A stretch of DNA of 64,000 bases from NCBI RefSeq assembly GCF_003864295.1, contig NZ_BDQK01000013.1:682001-746000 (forward strand), in the 5' to 3' direction. Position 1 is the first letter of the stretch, and the number at the start of each line of letters is the position of its first letter. Below, in pieces: positions 54,740 through 63,181 of the stretch. This stretch comes from Aphanothece sacrum FPU1. GTDB taxonomy: Bacteria; Cyanobacteriota; Cyanobacteriia; Cyanobacteriales; Microcystaceae. The notes beneath the pieces are model-generated. The model was given only the letters and a program-made list of their open reading frames with translations. It was not told the origin of the DNA and searched no databases. A program made the position numbers and the translations under genes.

Positions 54740-55411
54740 ATGGACAATATTCGTTGGCAAAGAACTAGAATTGGACTGATGGCATTTCTTATTACAGGAG
54801 TAATAGCAATTCTGATTCGATCTTTTTTTGTATTGCCCAACAAAGGTGATCAAGAGTCGGCAAAAGTCTTTGAATTTCCTGCAACAGTTCCTTTAGAGGG
54901 ATGGAAACAAATTGAAGTCAAATCTCTTAAACCTAAGCGAGGAGATGAGAAGGAGATTGATAGTCAAGTATACATTTATGATAATAAAACTCGAAAAATT
55001 GAGATTGTGGCTAATTACAGAGAACATGATGGTGGGGATGTCAGACGGCTGTTATTTCGTCTAGGTTCTATTCCAAGAGGAAGTCTAGATATTGAAACTA
55101 AATATCAGAATGAGATGGGCTATTATTTTTTATTTGAGTATGGAAATAAAGTTCATTTGAGTACCTGTATCAATAGAGTTGGAGAAAACAGCGTAAGTAA
55201 TGAACAATTTGTTAAAAACAAGTATAAATATGGGTGGAGTCCTCAACAAGCGGCTTTATGGCTATTAGGAGAAAAAGACTTTTTTGAGACTGGTTGTTTA
55301 TGGACTTTAGTATCAATACCAACCTCAGATTCAAATGATTTAGAGAAAAACTATCAAACCTTAGAAACTGTTTTTGGGGAGTGGTATAGTTGGTGGAAAC
55401 AAAAATTATAG
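54740..55411 (+). CDS. cyanoexosortase A system-associated protein
   Basis: 223 residues. One N-terminal membrane segment (IGLMAFLITGVIAILIRSFF), then a periplasmic domain: TVPLEGWKQIEVKSL, YREHDGGDVRRLLF, VHLSTCINRVGEN with a Cys, and GCLWTLVSIPTS. This gene follows cyanoexosortase genes throughout cyanobacteria; it resembles EpsI-type partners. It lies 40 bp after the exosortase and is probably co-transcribed. Confidence 0.87.
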   Translation: MDNIRWQRTRIGLMAFLITGVIAILIRSFFVLPNKGDQESAKVFEFPATVPLEGWKQIEVKSLKPKRGDEKEIDSQVYIYDNKTRKIEIVANYREHDGGDVRRLLFRLGSIPRGSLDIETKYQNEMGYYFLFEYGNKVHLSTCINRVGENSVSNEQFVKNKYKYGWSPQQAALWLLGEKDFFETGCLWTLVSIPTSDSNDLEKNYQTLETVFGEWYSWWKQKL

Positions 55412-55479
55412 TATTATTTTCTCCCAATTATTACTGAAAATGCGATAACATAAATAGGAACTTTATTAGTTAGAAAAAT

Positions 55480-56587
55480 ATGGAAATAACAGAACTTAAA
55501 AGAGAAATAGAAACAGTTAATTCGCGCCTGGGGAAAACCCAGGACTATCTTTGACTTAGCTCAATTAAAAGCGACAATTCAAGACTTAGAAAATGTGGCT
55601 GCTCAACCGGAGTTTTGGGATAGTCCAGATACTGCTCAAATCACTCTACAACAACTCAATGATCTTAAATCTAATATAGATCAATATTACGTTTGGAAAA
55701 GTCAATTAGAAGATACAAAAGCCATCGCTCAATTATTAGAATTAGAGGATGATGTCACTTTACGAGAAGAAGCAGAAAATAATATTACTCAACTTAATCA
55801 TAATTTAGATCGTTGGGAATTACAACAATTATTATCGGGTATTTATGATACTAAAGGAGCGTTTTTAACTATTAATGCGGGAGCAGGGGGAACTGATGCT
55901 CAAGACTGGGCAGAAATGTTATTAAGAATGTACACTCGTTGGGGAGAACAACAAGGCTATAAAGTTCATTTAACAGAAATTTCCGAAGGGGATGAAGCGG
56001 GTATTAAATCGGCTACCTTAGAGATTGAGGGACGTTATGCTTATGGTTATTTAAAAGGAGAAAAGGGAACCCATCGATTGGTTAGAATTTCCCCATTTAA
56101 TGCTAATGGAAAACGTCAAACAAGTTTTGCCGGTGTGGAAGTAATGCCAGCTTTAGAGGAAGATGATCTTAAAGTTGAAATACCCGAAAAAGAATTAGAA
56201 ATTACGACTTCTCGTTCAGGAGGAAAAGGGGGACAAAATGTCAATAAAGTAGAAACTGCTGTGCGTGTTGTTCATCTTCCAACGGGGTTAGCAGTGCGTT
56301 GTACTCAAGAACGTTCCCAACTGCAAAATAAAGAAAAAGCCTTAACTTTATTGAAAGCAAAATTGTTAGTTATTGCTCAAGAACAACGGGCCCAAGCTAT
56401 TGCAGAAATTCGAGGAGATATAGTAGAAGCTGCTTGGGGAACGCAAATTCGTAACTATGTTTTTCATCCTTATCAAATGGTGAAAGATTTACGAACTAAT
56501 ATAGAAACCACTGATATTAATGGGGTGATGAATGGTAATTTAGATCAATTTGTTGAGGCTTATTTACGTTATGTTACCCGTAATTAA
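55480..56587 (+). CDS. prfB: peptide chain release factor 2 (programmed +1 frameshift)
   Basis: The gene starts at the ATG at 55480 and runs 24 codons to CTT-TGA-C (55549-55555). A +1 shift at the in-frame UGA continues as [20 protein letters not shown] and the rest of RF2. Without the shift one would wrongly start at the GTG at 55595. RF2 features: the UGA/UAA selecting SPF tripeptide in [11 protein letters not shown] and the catalytic GGQ in [16 protein letters not shown]. The frameshift lets RF2 level control its own synthesis. Confidence 0.96.
55549..55555 (+). promoter_or_regulatory. prfB +1 frameshift site CTT-TGA-C
   Basis: CTTTGAC with an AGGA (55541-55544) a few bases before it that can pair with the 16S anti-SD, as in the known E. 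coli signal (AGGGGGTATCTTTGAC), though weaker. TATCTT precedes the stop in both. Confidence 0.9.
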
Positions 56588-56592
56588 TTTTA

Positions 56593-56694
56593 GTAGGTTG
56601 GGTTTCACTACAGCAAAGGGTTTTGTTGGGTTTCACTACAGCAAAGGGTTTTGTTGGGTTTCACTATCGTTCAACCCAACCTACGTTTATCCAA
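56593..56694. repeat. 28-bp tandem repeat inside a GTAGGTTGGGTT palindrome
   Basis: The unit GTTGGGTTTCACTACAGCAA-AGGGTTTT starts at 56597, 56625 and 56653 (the third is partial) and the block closes with AACCCAACCTAC at the right end. The same palindrome with a single left arm is at 45763-45796 and, diverged, at 50990. So one arm has been multiplied here. Confidence 0.78.
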
Positions 56695-56737
56695 AATATG
56701 TTAAAATAGAATTAATTCTTAGGAAAAATAACTAACA

Positions 56738-57214
56738 ATGAAATGGGAAGAAGTTTGTGAAAATAAACAATTACAAGATTTACCTTTTAAAATTGAATTA
56801 AATAAATGGGGTCAAATTGTAATGAGTCCTGTCAAAATTAAACATTCTTTTTATCAAGGAAGAATTCAAAGGTTATTAGAATCTTTTTTGAAGACAGGGG
56901 AAGTGATGCCAGAATGTGCGATTAATACATCAGATGGGGTTAAAGTTGCTGATGTTGTTTGGTGTTCGGAGGAAAGATTTAAGATAATTGAAGATGAAGT
57001 ATCTGCTTCTATTGCACCAGAAATTTGTATAGAAGTTAAGTCTAGTAGTAATAAATTAGAGGAAATGGAAGGGAAAAAGAATTTATATTTAGAAGCTAAG
57101 GCGATTGAAGTTTGGTTATGTAATGAACAAGGAAAAATTAAATTTTATAATCAACAAGAAGAACTAGAACAGTCTTTGTTAGTGCCTAATTTTCCTAAAC
57201 AGATTCAACGTTAA
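56738..57214 (+). CDS. Uma2-family (DUF820) putative endonuclease
   Basis: 158 residues, a short Uma2 form: FKIELNKWGQIVMSPVKIKH, DGVKVADVVWCSEERFKII with Asp, APEICIEVKSSSNKLEEMEG with the Glu-x-Lys motif, and AIEVWLCNEQGKIKFY. Full catalytic set. Function unknown. It converges with the PIN gene, with 10 bp between them. Confidence 0.87.
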   Translation: MKWEEVCENKQLQDLPFKIELNKWGQIVMSPVKIKHSFYQGRIQRLLESFLKTGEVMPECAINTSDGVKVADVVWCSEERFKIIEDEVSASIAPEICIEVKSSSNKLEEMEGKKNLYLEAKAIEVWLCNEQGKIKFYNQQEELEQSLLVPNFPKQIQR

Positions 57215-57224
57215 GGAATAAAAA

Positions 57225-57770
57225 TTAAGTTTTAAGAGCAGTCTTCCACCAATTTTCTAAAGGGTGATTTTTATTAGGTAGGTATCGTGCTTTGACTCGA
57301 ATAGCATCAAGAATAGTATAAAGCTTATCTGAACTTAAATGGTTTATTTCTGACCAATACTTGATGATATCTGGTGTTGATAAAATTTGAAGATTGGGTG
57401 CTTCTTGACTAAATAGCTTGATTGCTGCTTTATCATCAGTCGCTATACTCCATTCTCGATTAATAGCGATCGCCCCTGTTGCTGATTCTCCATCATCTCC
57501 TAAAATAGCCGCATAATTAACAAATAAATCTGCTTCAATTTCTGACTCTAAATCAACAATTTTAACCATTTCTTGAATTATAGCATCATTAAACTGTTGT
57601 TTATCTTCTGGTTCAAATCGATCAAATTTAATTAACTCTTGTTCATATACTGTTTGGGTAATCACAACTTGAACAGGAATTGTCGTTAAAATGGAAAGAA
57701 AATGACCAGAAGCGACAAAATTAAAAACGCAACAAGCATCAAGTAGAAGGTGGGAGTTATGAATTATCAT
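57225..57770 (-). CDS. PIN-like nuclease paired with an XRE-ImmA protein
   Basis: 181 residues. HLLLDACCVFNFVASGHFLS carries the first acidic residue and YEQELIKF a Glu. GDDGESATGAIAINREWSIATDD supplies further Asp residues, so a PIN-type metal site is likely. It follows the XRE-ImmA gene by 21 bp on the same strand. PIN plus XRE-ImmA partners are repeatedly found in bacteria and behave like TA pairs; here the identity of toxin and antitoxin is inference. Confidence 0.8.
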   Translation of the reverse strand: MIIHNSHLLLDACCVFNFVASGHFLSILTTIPVQVVITQTVYEQELIKFDRFEPEDKQQFNDAIIQEMVKIVDLESEIEADLFVNYAAILGDDGESATGAIAINREWSIATDDKAAIKLFSQEAPNLQILSTPDIIKYWSEINHLSSDKLYTILDAIRVKARYLPNKNHPLENWWKTALKT

Positions 57771-57791
57771 AATTTAAGTGAATCTCCCAAT

Positions 57792-59102
57792 TTATGAGCC
57801 TTGACGCAGATCTAGATCCATATTTTCTTCAGTCATTCCACTAGAATATTCCCGTAAAATTTCTGCAATACGACGCGCTTCTAAACGATCAACTCTTATA
57901 AAATTAGCGAAACGTCCCTCTGTAATTAACCCTTGATCAAATGCTTCTATCGCTAAATGTTGATAATGAATAGGGGTCAAATCAATCCTTGATTTATTTT
58001 CTTGAAAACCTAATTCTTCTTGTGCTTTTCTAACTTTTAAACCGCGATTTTTTAGGCGATCCCAAGTTCCTGATGGTAGCAAATTCATTTCTTCTAACCG
58101 ATAGATAAGAGCTTGTACTGATACTCCATAATAATACGCTAAGGTTAATAAATTTGTTGGGGTAAACTTACCATGAGTACGATACATATCATTAAATTGT
58201 TTAAGTAAGCTACTGGTAGGCATTAGGAAATATTTAGGAAAAGCTTCTGCTAATCGCTCACTTTCAGGCATTCTTTGATATTGATCTTCATAATTAATTA
58301 CGGGTTTATATCGATGAGATAAAAAGTGTAAATAACCATGTGCTAATGACCAAAGTTGTCGCTCTTTTGGATGATAAGCATTAATGGCTAAACATCCCCC
58401 CATTTGTTCATTGTAGCTATAGATTTCTGAACATTTGGATTTTGACGGCATTGGTAGATAAAATATCCGCAATCCTACTTCTTGTTCTAAAATATCTCGT
58501 AATAGGGGAATTGCTCTATCTCCTAATCCTAAACGCTGTCTTTCTGTATTAGCAATACTCTCGGCAGCACTTTCTAAAGGCATATTTTCGAGATTATATT
58601 CTTGAGGATAATTCCGAGGAAGAGGAGCATCCATTATTTTCTCTAGTTCGAGATAGTTTTGACACAACTTTTCAAACTCTAAAATAATGGGTTTAATTTC
58701 TACTTCTTCTGTTTCCCCACGACGATAAGCAACGCGAAACTGTACGTCAAAAGATTCAATAACAGGAGTATTTTGCACAAAATCGCTGATTTTCCGTCCA
58801 TAAGCACGGGCAAGTTTGATTAATTCTGATGATTTAAGACGACGTTCTCCTTTTTCAATAGCTACAATAGTAGTACTGGCAACATCAATCACGTTTGCTG
58901 CGTCTGCCTGAGTCATACCGCACTGTTTTCTTGCTTGTTGTAGTCGTTCTCCCAATTGATTTAGATTAATTTTGTCAAGGATACTTTTAGCCATCGCATT
59001 TTTCCTCAACTTTGCTAAAGGATATTCATTAACGTAATTTCGATAAAGTTGTAACAAAGATTTTTGTGTTGCTATAGGTACTAATTCATGAGTAGATGTC
59101 AT
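57792..59102 (-). CDS. XRE helix-turn-helix + ImmA/IrrE-like protein, altered zinc motif
   Basis: 436 residues. The XRE domain at about residues 50-110 reads LNQLGERLQQARKQCGMTQA, then DAANVIDVASTTIVAIEKGER. The ImmA/IrrE-like domain follows, but its usual HExxH reads HGYLH (SLAHGYLHFLSHR), so the catalytic Glu is replaced by Gly. The downstream helix is EAFPKYFLMP. Zinc binding may persist, but proteolysis is doubtful. A start at 58992 (MAKSILDKINLNQLG) is also possible. Paired with the PIN-like gene downstream. Confidence 0.83.
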   Translation of the reverse strand: MTSTHELVPIATQKSLLQLYRNYVNEYPLAKLRKNAMAKSILDKINLNQLGERLQQARKQCGMTQADAANVIDVASTTIVAIEKGERRLKSSELIKLARAYGRKISDFVQNTPVIESFDVQFRVAYRRGETEEVEIKPIILEFEKLCQNYLELEKIMDAPLPRNYPQEYNLENMPLESAAESIANTERQRLGLGDRAIPLLRDILEQEVGLRIFYLPMPSKSKCSEIYSYNEQMGGCLAINAYHPKERQLWSLAHGYLHFLSHRYKPVINYEDQYQRMPESERLAEAFPKYFLMPTSSLLKQFNDMYRTHGKFTPTNLLTLAYYYGVSVQALIYRLEEMNLLPSGTWDRLKNRGLKVRKAQEELGFQENKSRIDLTPIHYQHLAIEAFDQGLITEGRFANFIRVDRLEARRIAEILREYSSGMTEENMDLDLRQGS

Positions 59103-59120
59103 GCAATCTACTATTAATAT

Positions 59121-59507
59121 TTAATCCCATAATCGTTCAATTGAATAAGCATCAAACTTAACATCTCGACTAATTAAAATAAAGGATCTTGTCATTGCCT
59201 GAGCGATCAACATTCGATCAAATGGATCACGATGATGTAATGGTAGATGACGAATTTGTAGAGTGTCAATAAAGGAAATAGGTAGCAATAAAATATCTGA
59301 TGATTCAAGTTCACTGCCAATGGTTTCATAACTGTTTTGAAGTGACAACTTACCAATATTTAGCTTAACTGCAATTTCCCAGAGACTAGCAATACTGAGG
59401 TAAACAGTATCAGCTACATCAATAATATTTCTCAGATTCTTAGGTAAATTAGGATCATTTTCAGATAGCCAGATAAATGTATGGGTATCTAAGAGAAAAG
59501 AATTCAT
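59121..59507 (-). CDS. vapC: VapC-type PIN toxin
   Basis: 128 residues. FLLDTHTFIWLSENDPNLPK with Asp, SIASLWEIAVKLNIGKL with Glu, and LPLHHRDPFDRMLIAQAM with the central acidic pair and FILISRD. A typical tRNA/rRNA- or mRNA-cutting VapC (COG3744 kind). The start overlaps the antitoxin by 4 bp (ATGA). Confidence 0.92.
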   Translation of the reverse strand: MNSFLLDTHTFIWLSENDPNLPKNLRNIIDVADTVYLSIASLWEIAVKLNIGKLSLQNSYETIGSELESSDILLLPISFIDTLQIRHLPLHHRDPFDRMLIAQAMTRSFILISRDVKFDAYSIERLWD

Positions 59508-59734
59508 TCCATGTATTCCTTGAAATCTTCTAACGGTTCATCAAAATCATCTGGTAATGGCAAAACAAAAGTCCCTTGTAAAATGCCTGAGCGACGTTTT
59601 TTATGAGGATGTTGTTTTAGGGAAATATCTGTGGAGTAATTTTCCATCAGATACTTGGCATAGTTTAGAACTTCTTGTTTTAGAGGTTCTGGCATTTTCA
59701 CAATAGTTTGTAATATTTCTGTGTCAATATTCAT
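59504..59734 (-). CDS. vapB: DUF2281-type antitoxin (VapB-like)
   Basis: 76 residues: TEILQTIVKMPEPLKQEVLN, then YAKYLMENYST, a helical DUF2281 N-terminus, and a toxin-binding tail RRSGILQGTFVLPLPDDFDEPLEDFKEYME in two parts. First gene of the pair. A palindromic repeat lies between it and nrtD. Confidence 0.88.
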   Translation of the reverse strand: MNIDTEILQTIVKMPEPLKQEVLNYAKYLMENYSTDISLKQHPHKKRRSGILQGTFVLPLPDDFDEPLEDFKEYME

Positions 59735-59784
59735 GTCTTTTATAACTTTAGCTTGGCTTCTTCTACATTAACCTATAGAAAAAA

Positions 59785-59836
59785 ACAGGCTTCTAGCCTG
59801 TACCACTAAAGAGAAACAGGCTAGAAGCCTGTACCA
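59785..59836. repeat. two ACAGGCTTCTAGCCTGT-type palindromes in tandem
   Basis: ACAGGCTTCTAGCCTGTACCAC and ACAGGCTAGAAGCCTGTACCAC follow each other closely, each with an inner palindrome. They sit 3 bp from the nrtD stop and could end its transcript. Confidence 0.7.
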
Positions 59837-59839
59837 CAT

Positions 59840-60841
59840 TTACTGTCCCTGTAATTGTAATTCTGTAGTTTGGGGGGAATTTGCGGATTTTTGACTACAA
59901 TTCTGAACTAAAGCAAAACCTGCGATCGCAACAGCGGCCACCATTCCCAAAGCTAGACCCCATTTCACATTAAAACCGGACTTAGATTCTACTATTTCCT
60001 CATCTTCGGTGGGTTCTTCAGAATGGGCGTGACGATGGAACAAGAAATCTAAGGCATAGTTGCGTAATTCATAGTATCTGGGATCTTCAATAATTTGAGC
60101 GCGGTTACGAGGACGAGAAAAGGGAATTTCTAGAATTTCCCCAATTTTTGCCGATGGCCCATTAGTCATCATTACCAAGCGATCGCACAAAAACAAAGCC
60201 TCATCAATATCATGAGTAATCATCATCACCGTTAAACGATGATCTTGCCAAATATTGAGCAATTCTTCCTGTAATTCCTCTTTAGTGATAGCATCTAAGG
60301 CCCCAAACGGTTCATCTAAAATAAGAACTTGAGGACGAATGGCCAATGCGCGGGCGATCGCAACTCTTTGTTTCATCCCTCCCGATAGTTGATCGGGTTT
60401 TTTGTTGGCTGCTTCTGTTAACCCTACCATCGCTAAATGTTCTTCAACAATTTTGACCTTTTCAATCCGGTTTTTTTCAGGATAAACGGACTTAACGGCT
60501 AAATAAACGTTCTCAAAAGCAGTTTTCCAAGGTAATAGACAATAATTCTGGAAAACCATCATTCTATCTGGTCCAGGTTCCTGAATTTCTTTATCGAGTA
60601 ATTTTACTTCTCCAGTGGTGGGGGTATTAAACCCCGATACCATATTTAATAAGGTAGATTTACCACAACCTGAATGACCGATCAAACAGACAAATTCTCC
60701 CTCACAAACGGTTAAATCTACGCCATCAAGAACCGTATAATCTCCTGTTGGACTCGGATAAACTTTAGATACCTGATCAATGCTTAAAAAAGGAATTTTC
60801 GCCTTTATAGAGTTTGTTTCAGTAGAATTCATGGTGTGCAT
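59840..60841 (-). CDS. nrtD: nitrate ABC transporter ATPase NrtD with membrane-spanning tail
   Basis: 333 residues; NrtD is usually about 275. Walker A GHSGCGKS, signature LSGGMKQRVAIARA, Walker B LILDEPFGALDA, switch His MMITHDIDEALF. After the usual end (FLFHRHAHSEEPTEDEEIVE) there is an extra about 55 residues with one hydrophobic helix (WGLALGMVAAVAIAGFALVQ) and a polar tail. NrtD and NrtC form the ATPase pair for high-affinity nitrate/nitrite import. Confidence 0.93.
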   Translation of the reverse strand: MHTMNSTETNSIKAKIPFLSIDQVSKVYPSPTGDYTVLDGVDLTVCEGEFVCLIGHSGCGKSTLLNMVSGFNTPTTGEVKLLDKEIQEPGPDRMMVFQNYCLLPWKTAFENVYLAVKSVYPEKNRIEKVKIVEEHLAMVGLTEAANKKPDQLSGGMKQRVAIARALAIRPQVLILDEPFGALDAITKEELQEELLNIWQDHRLTVMMITHDIDEALFLCDRLVMMTNGPSAKIGEILEIPFSRPRNRAQIIEDPRYYELRNYALDFLFHRHAHSEEPTEDEEIVESKSGFNVKWGLALGMVAAVAIAGFALVQNCSQKSANSPQTTELQLQGQ

Positions 60842-61143
60842 AGTTTTGATGGGGTTAAAGGGTTTTAGGAGACAGGAGTTTAATAAGGGCTTAACACAAT
60901 GTTTATTGGTCTTAACTTAAGGCAAAACCCAATATGAAATTCCCTCTATCTCACCCACACCCTGCCAAGGGTGGAGTTAACTGTACAAAGCCTGTCTACA
61001 CAGGCTAATGTTGCTGAAAGTCCGCAAAGGCGGACTTTGTTTGTATAGCCACAGGCTTTAGCCTGTAGGCGTTTAGGAGTTCACGAATTTATAATTTTCT
61101 GTATTTTTAACTCCTAAACCCCTTTTTATTTATCATTCATAAT
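60842..61143. repeat. 302-bp nested-palindrome spacer inside the nrt operon
   Basis: Between nrtC and nrtD: AGCCTGTCTACACAGGCT (60989-61006), AAAGTCCGCAAAGGCGGACTTT (61017-61038) and ACAGGCTTTAGCCTGT (61051-61066), joined by TTTGTATAGC as in the other elements. No gene. It could cut or slow read-through and so lower nrtD relative to nrtC. Confidence 0.75.
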
Positions 61144-63141
61144 TCATAATTTAGTAGGTTGATCGAGCAAAATTTCTGAGATTTGGAAATCACGACAGAT
61201 AGAAAGACGCTTAAGATATCCTACAGGATCATCAGGATTAAACACCATTTTGTCAAATAGTTGCAAATTCTGGCGATCTGGTTCAATATCTGGCCATCCT
61301 AAGGCCCGACAAGCTTCTCCATAAAGATCAGGACGACGGACTCTTTCTAAGATTTCTACCCAGTTACGGGGAAAAGGAGTATACCCCCATCGCGCTAATT
61401 GGGTTAAAATCCATAATCCTTCTACCCGGCCAGGACAATTGGTGTTTTCAACATAAAATTGATTAAATCTGGGCAAATATTCGGGTTTTCCGGTTCCCCG
61501 ATTATAAGTATCAATCAAACCTGGACGAATATAGGCAGGTGAACATCCCACATATTCTGGTTTACGGATTAAATCTACCATTTCTTCCCGATTTCGCCGA
61601 TCATCGCAATATTCACAGGCTTTTAGTAAGGCTTTCACCAAAGCAATATGAGTTTGGGGGTATTTCTCCACCCAGTCTTCTCGTACCCCTAATACTTTTT
61701 CAGGATGTCCTGCCCAAATATCAAGACTTGTGGCGATAACATAGCCTAAATCTTCATAAACGGCGCGAGAATTCCAGGGTTCTCCTACACAATAGCCTTC
61801 AATATTCCCTGCTTTCAGACTCGCTACCATTTGCGGAGGAGAAATCATCGTTAACCCCACATCTTCATCGGGATCAACTTCTCCTGATGCTAACCAGTAA
61901 CGCAATAAAAGATTGTGCATAGAGGCTGGATGTACCATGCCAAAAGTATGTACTTTGTCGGGAGTAGCGGCGATCGCGGTTTTTAAGTCTTTGAGGTTTG
62001 TTACCCCCATTTCAAGGAACTTTTTACTCAGGGTGATGGCGTTACCATTGCGACTGAGAACTAAGGCAGTAATGATAGGTGTAGGGATTTTACCTCCGGC
62101 CCCTATAGTCATGCTTAAAGGCATTCCAGCCACCATTTGCGCCCCATCTAAACGACCTTCGGCTACTCCTTTAGCAATTTCTTTCCAGGAGGGTTCCCGA
62201 CTCAGGGTCACTTCTTCTAACCCTTCTTCGGCAAAAAAGCCCAATTCTTTGGCTATAATCAAGGGCGCACAGTCGGTTAAGGCAATAAATCCTAGATTTA
62301 GGTTGACTTTCTCTAAACCATTGTGAGAAATGGCAATTTCTGGGATTCTACCGACTTTTTTCGACCGTTTTTGTTGATTGAGGAAGTAAACCATTTCATT
62401 GCGTAAACCATAGTAACTTGGATGGTTGACCACTTCTAAACGTTCACGGGGCCGGGGTATGGGGACTTCTAATATTTGTCCGATATGGGCCTCTGGCCCG
62501 GTGGTTAACATGACCACTCTATCTGAGAGTAAAAGGGCTTCATCCACATCATGAGTGACCATAATACAGGTAACATCATTTTTTTGGACAATTTCCATTA
62601 ATTTCGTCTGTAAATTGCCTCTGGTGAGGGCATCTAAGGCCCCAAAGGGTTCATCTAAAAGCAAAACTTTGGGACGGATGGCCAATGCGCGGGCGATCGC
62701 CACTCGTTGTTTCATTCCACCGGATAATTGCCCAGGACGTTTATTAGCTGCGTGTTTTAAGCCTACTAAGTTGATATTATGATTAACGATGTCTCGTCTT
62801 TCTTTCTCAGGGAAATGACGCATCACACGGTTAACCGCTAAGGCGATATTTTGACGGACGGTTAACCAAGGCAGAAGAGAATAGTTTTGAAATACTACCA
62901 TGCGATCGGGGCCAGGTTCGGTGACTTCCCGTCCTTCTAAAATAACTCCTCCGTGAGTTGCTTGGGTTAAACCGGCCACAATATTTAGTAAAGTAGATTT
63001 ACCACAACCAGAGTGACCAATTAAGGAAATAAATTCCCCTTGTTTGATTTTAATGTCAATGTTTTTTAGGGCAATATAGCGATCGCCATTAGGTAGAGGA
63101 AAGATTTTATCAACGTGATCAATTTCAATAAAATTAGACAT
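61144..63141 (-). CDS. nrtC: nitrate ABC transporter NrtC (ATPase + nitrate-binding-like domain)
   Basis: 665 residues. N-terminal ATPase: GHSGCGKS, VFQNYSLLPWLTV, LSGGMKQRVAIARA, LLLDEPFGALDA, MVTHDVDEALLLSDR. The C-terminal part from about 275 is homologous to the NrtA solute-binding protein (LGFIALTDCAPLIIAKELGF, GYCVGEPWNSRAVYEDLGYV). In studied cyanobacteria this domain mediates ammonium inhibition of transport. Specific residues match NrtC rather than bicarbonate CmpC. Confidence 0.95.
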   Translation of the reverse strand: MSNFIEIDHVDKIFPLPNGDRYIALKNIDIKIKQGEFISLIGHSGCGKSTLLNIVAGLTQATHGGVILEGREVTEPGPDRMVVFQNYSLLPWLTVRQNIALAVNRVMRHFPEKERRDIVNHNINLVGLKHAANKRPGQLSGGMKQRVAIARALAIRPKVLLLDEPFGALDALTRGNLQTKLMEIVQKNDVTCIMVTHDVDEALLLSDRVVMLTTGPEAHIGQILEVPIPRPRERLEVVNHPSYYGLRNEMVYFLNQQKRSKKVGRIPEIAISHNGLEKVNLNLGFIALTDCAPLIIAKELGFFAEEGLEEVTLSREPSWKEIAKGVAEGRLDGAQMVAGMPLSMTIGAGGKIPTPIITALVLSRNGNAITLSKKFLEMGVTNLKDLKTAIAATPDKVHTFGMVHPASMHNLLLRYWLASGEVDPDEDVGLTMISPPQMVASLKAGNIEGYCVGEPWNSRAVYEDLGYVIATSLDIWAGHPEKVLGVREDWVEKYPQTHIALVKALLKACEYCDDRRNREEMVDLIRKPEYVGCSPAYIRPGLIDTYNRGTGKPEYLPRFNQFYVENTNCPGRVEGLWILTQLARWGYTPFPRNWVEILERVRRPDLYGEACRALGWPDIEPDRQNLQLFDKMVFNPDDPVGYLKRLSICRDFQISEILLDQPTKL

Positions 63142-63181
63142 TTTTAGGGGTTAGGGGTTAGGGGATGGATTTTATCTTCGA

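Noticed and set aside
61144-63141. Bicarbonate transporter (cmpC) instead of nrtC
   Set aside because: The detailed C-terminal sequence, such as LTDCAPLIIAKELGFFAEEG and GYCVGEPWNSRAVYEDLGYV, fits NrtC better; CmpC proteins differ in these blocks as I recall them.
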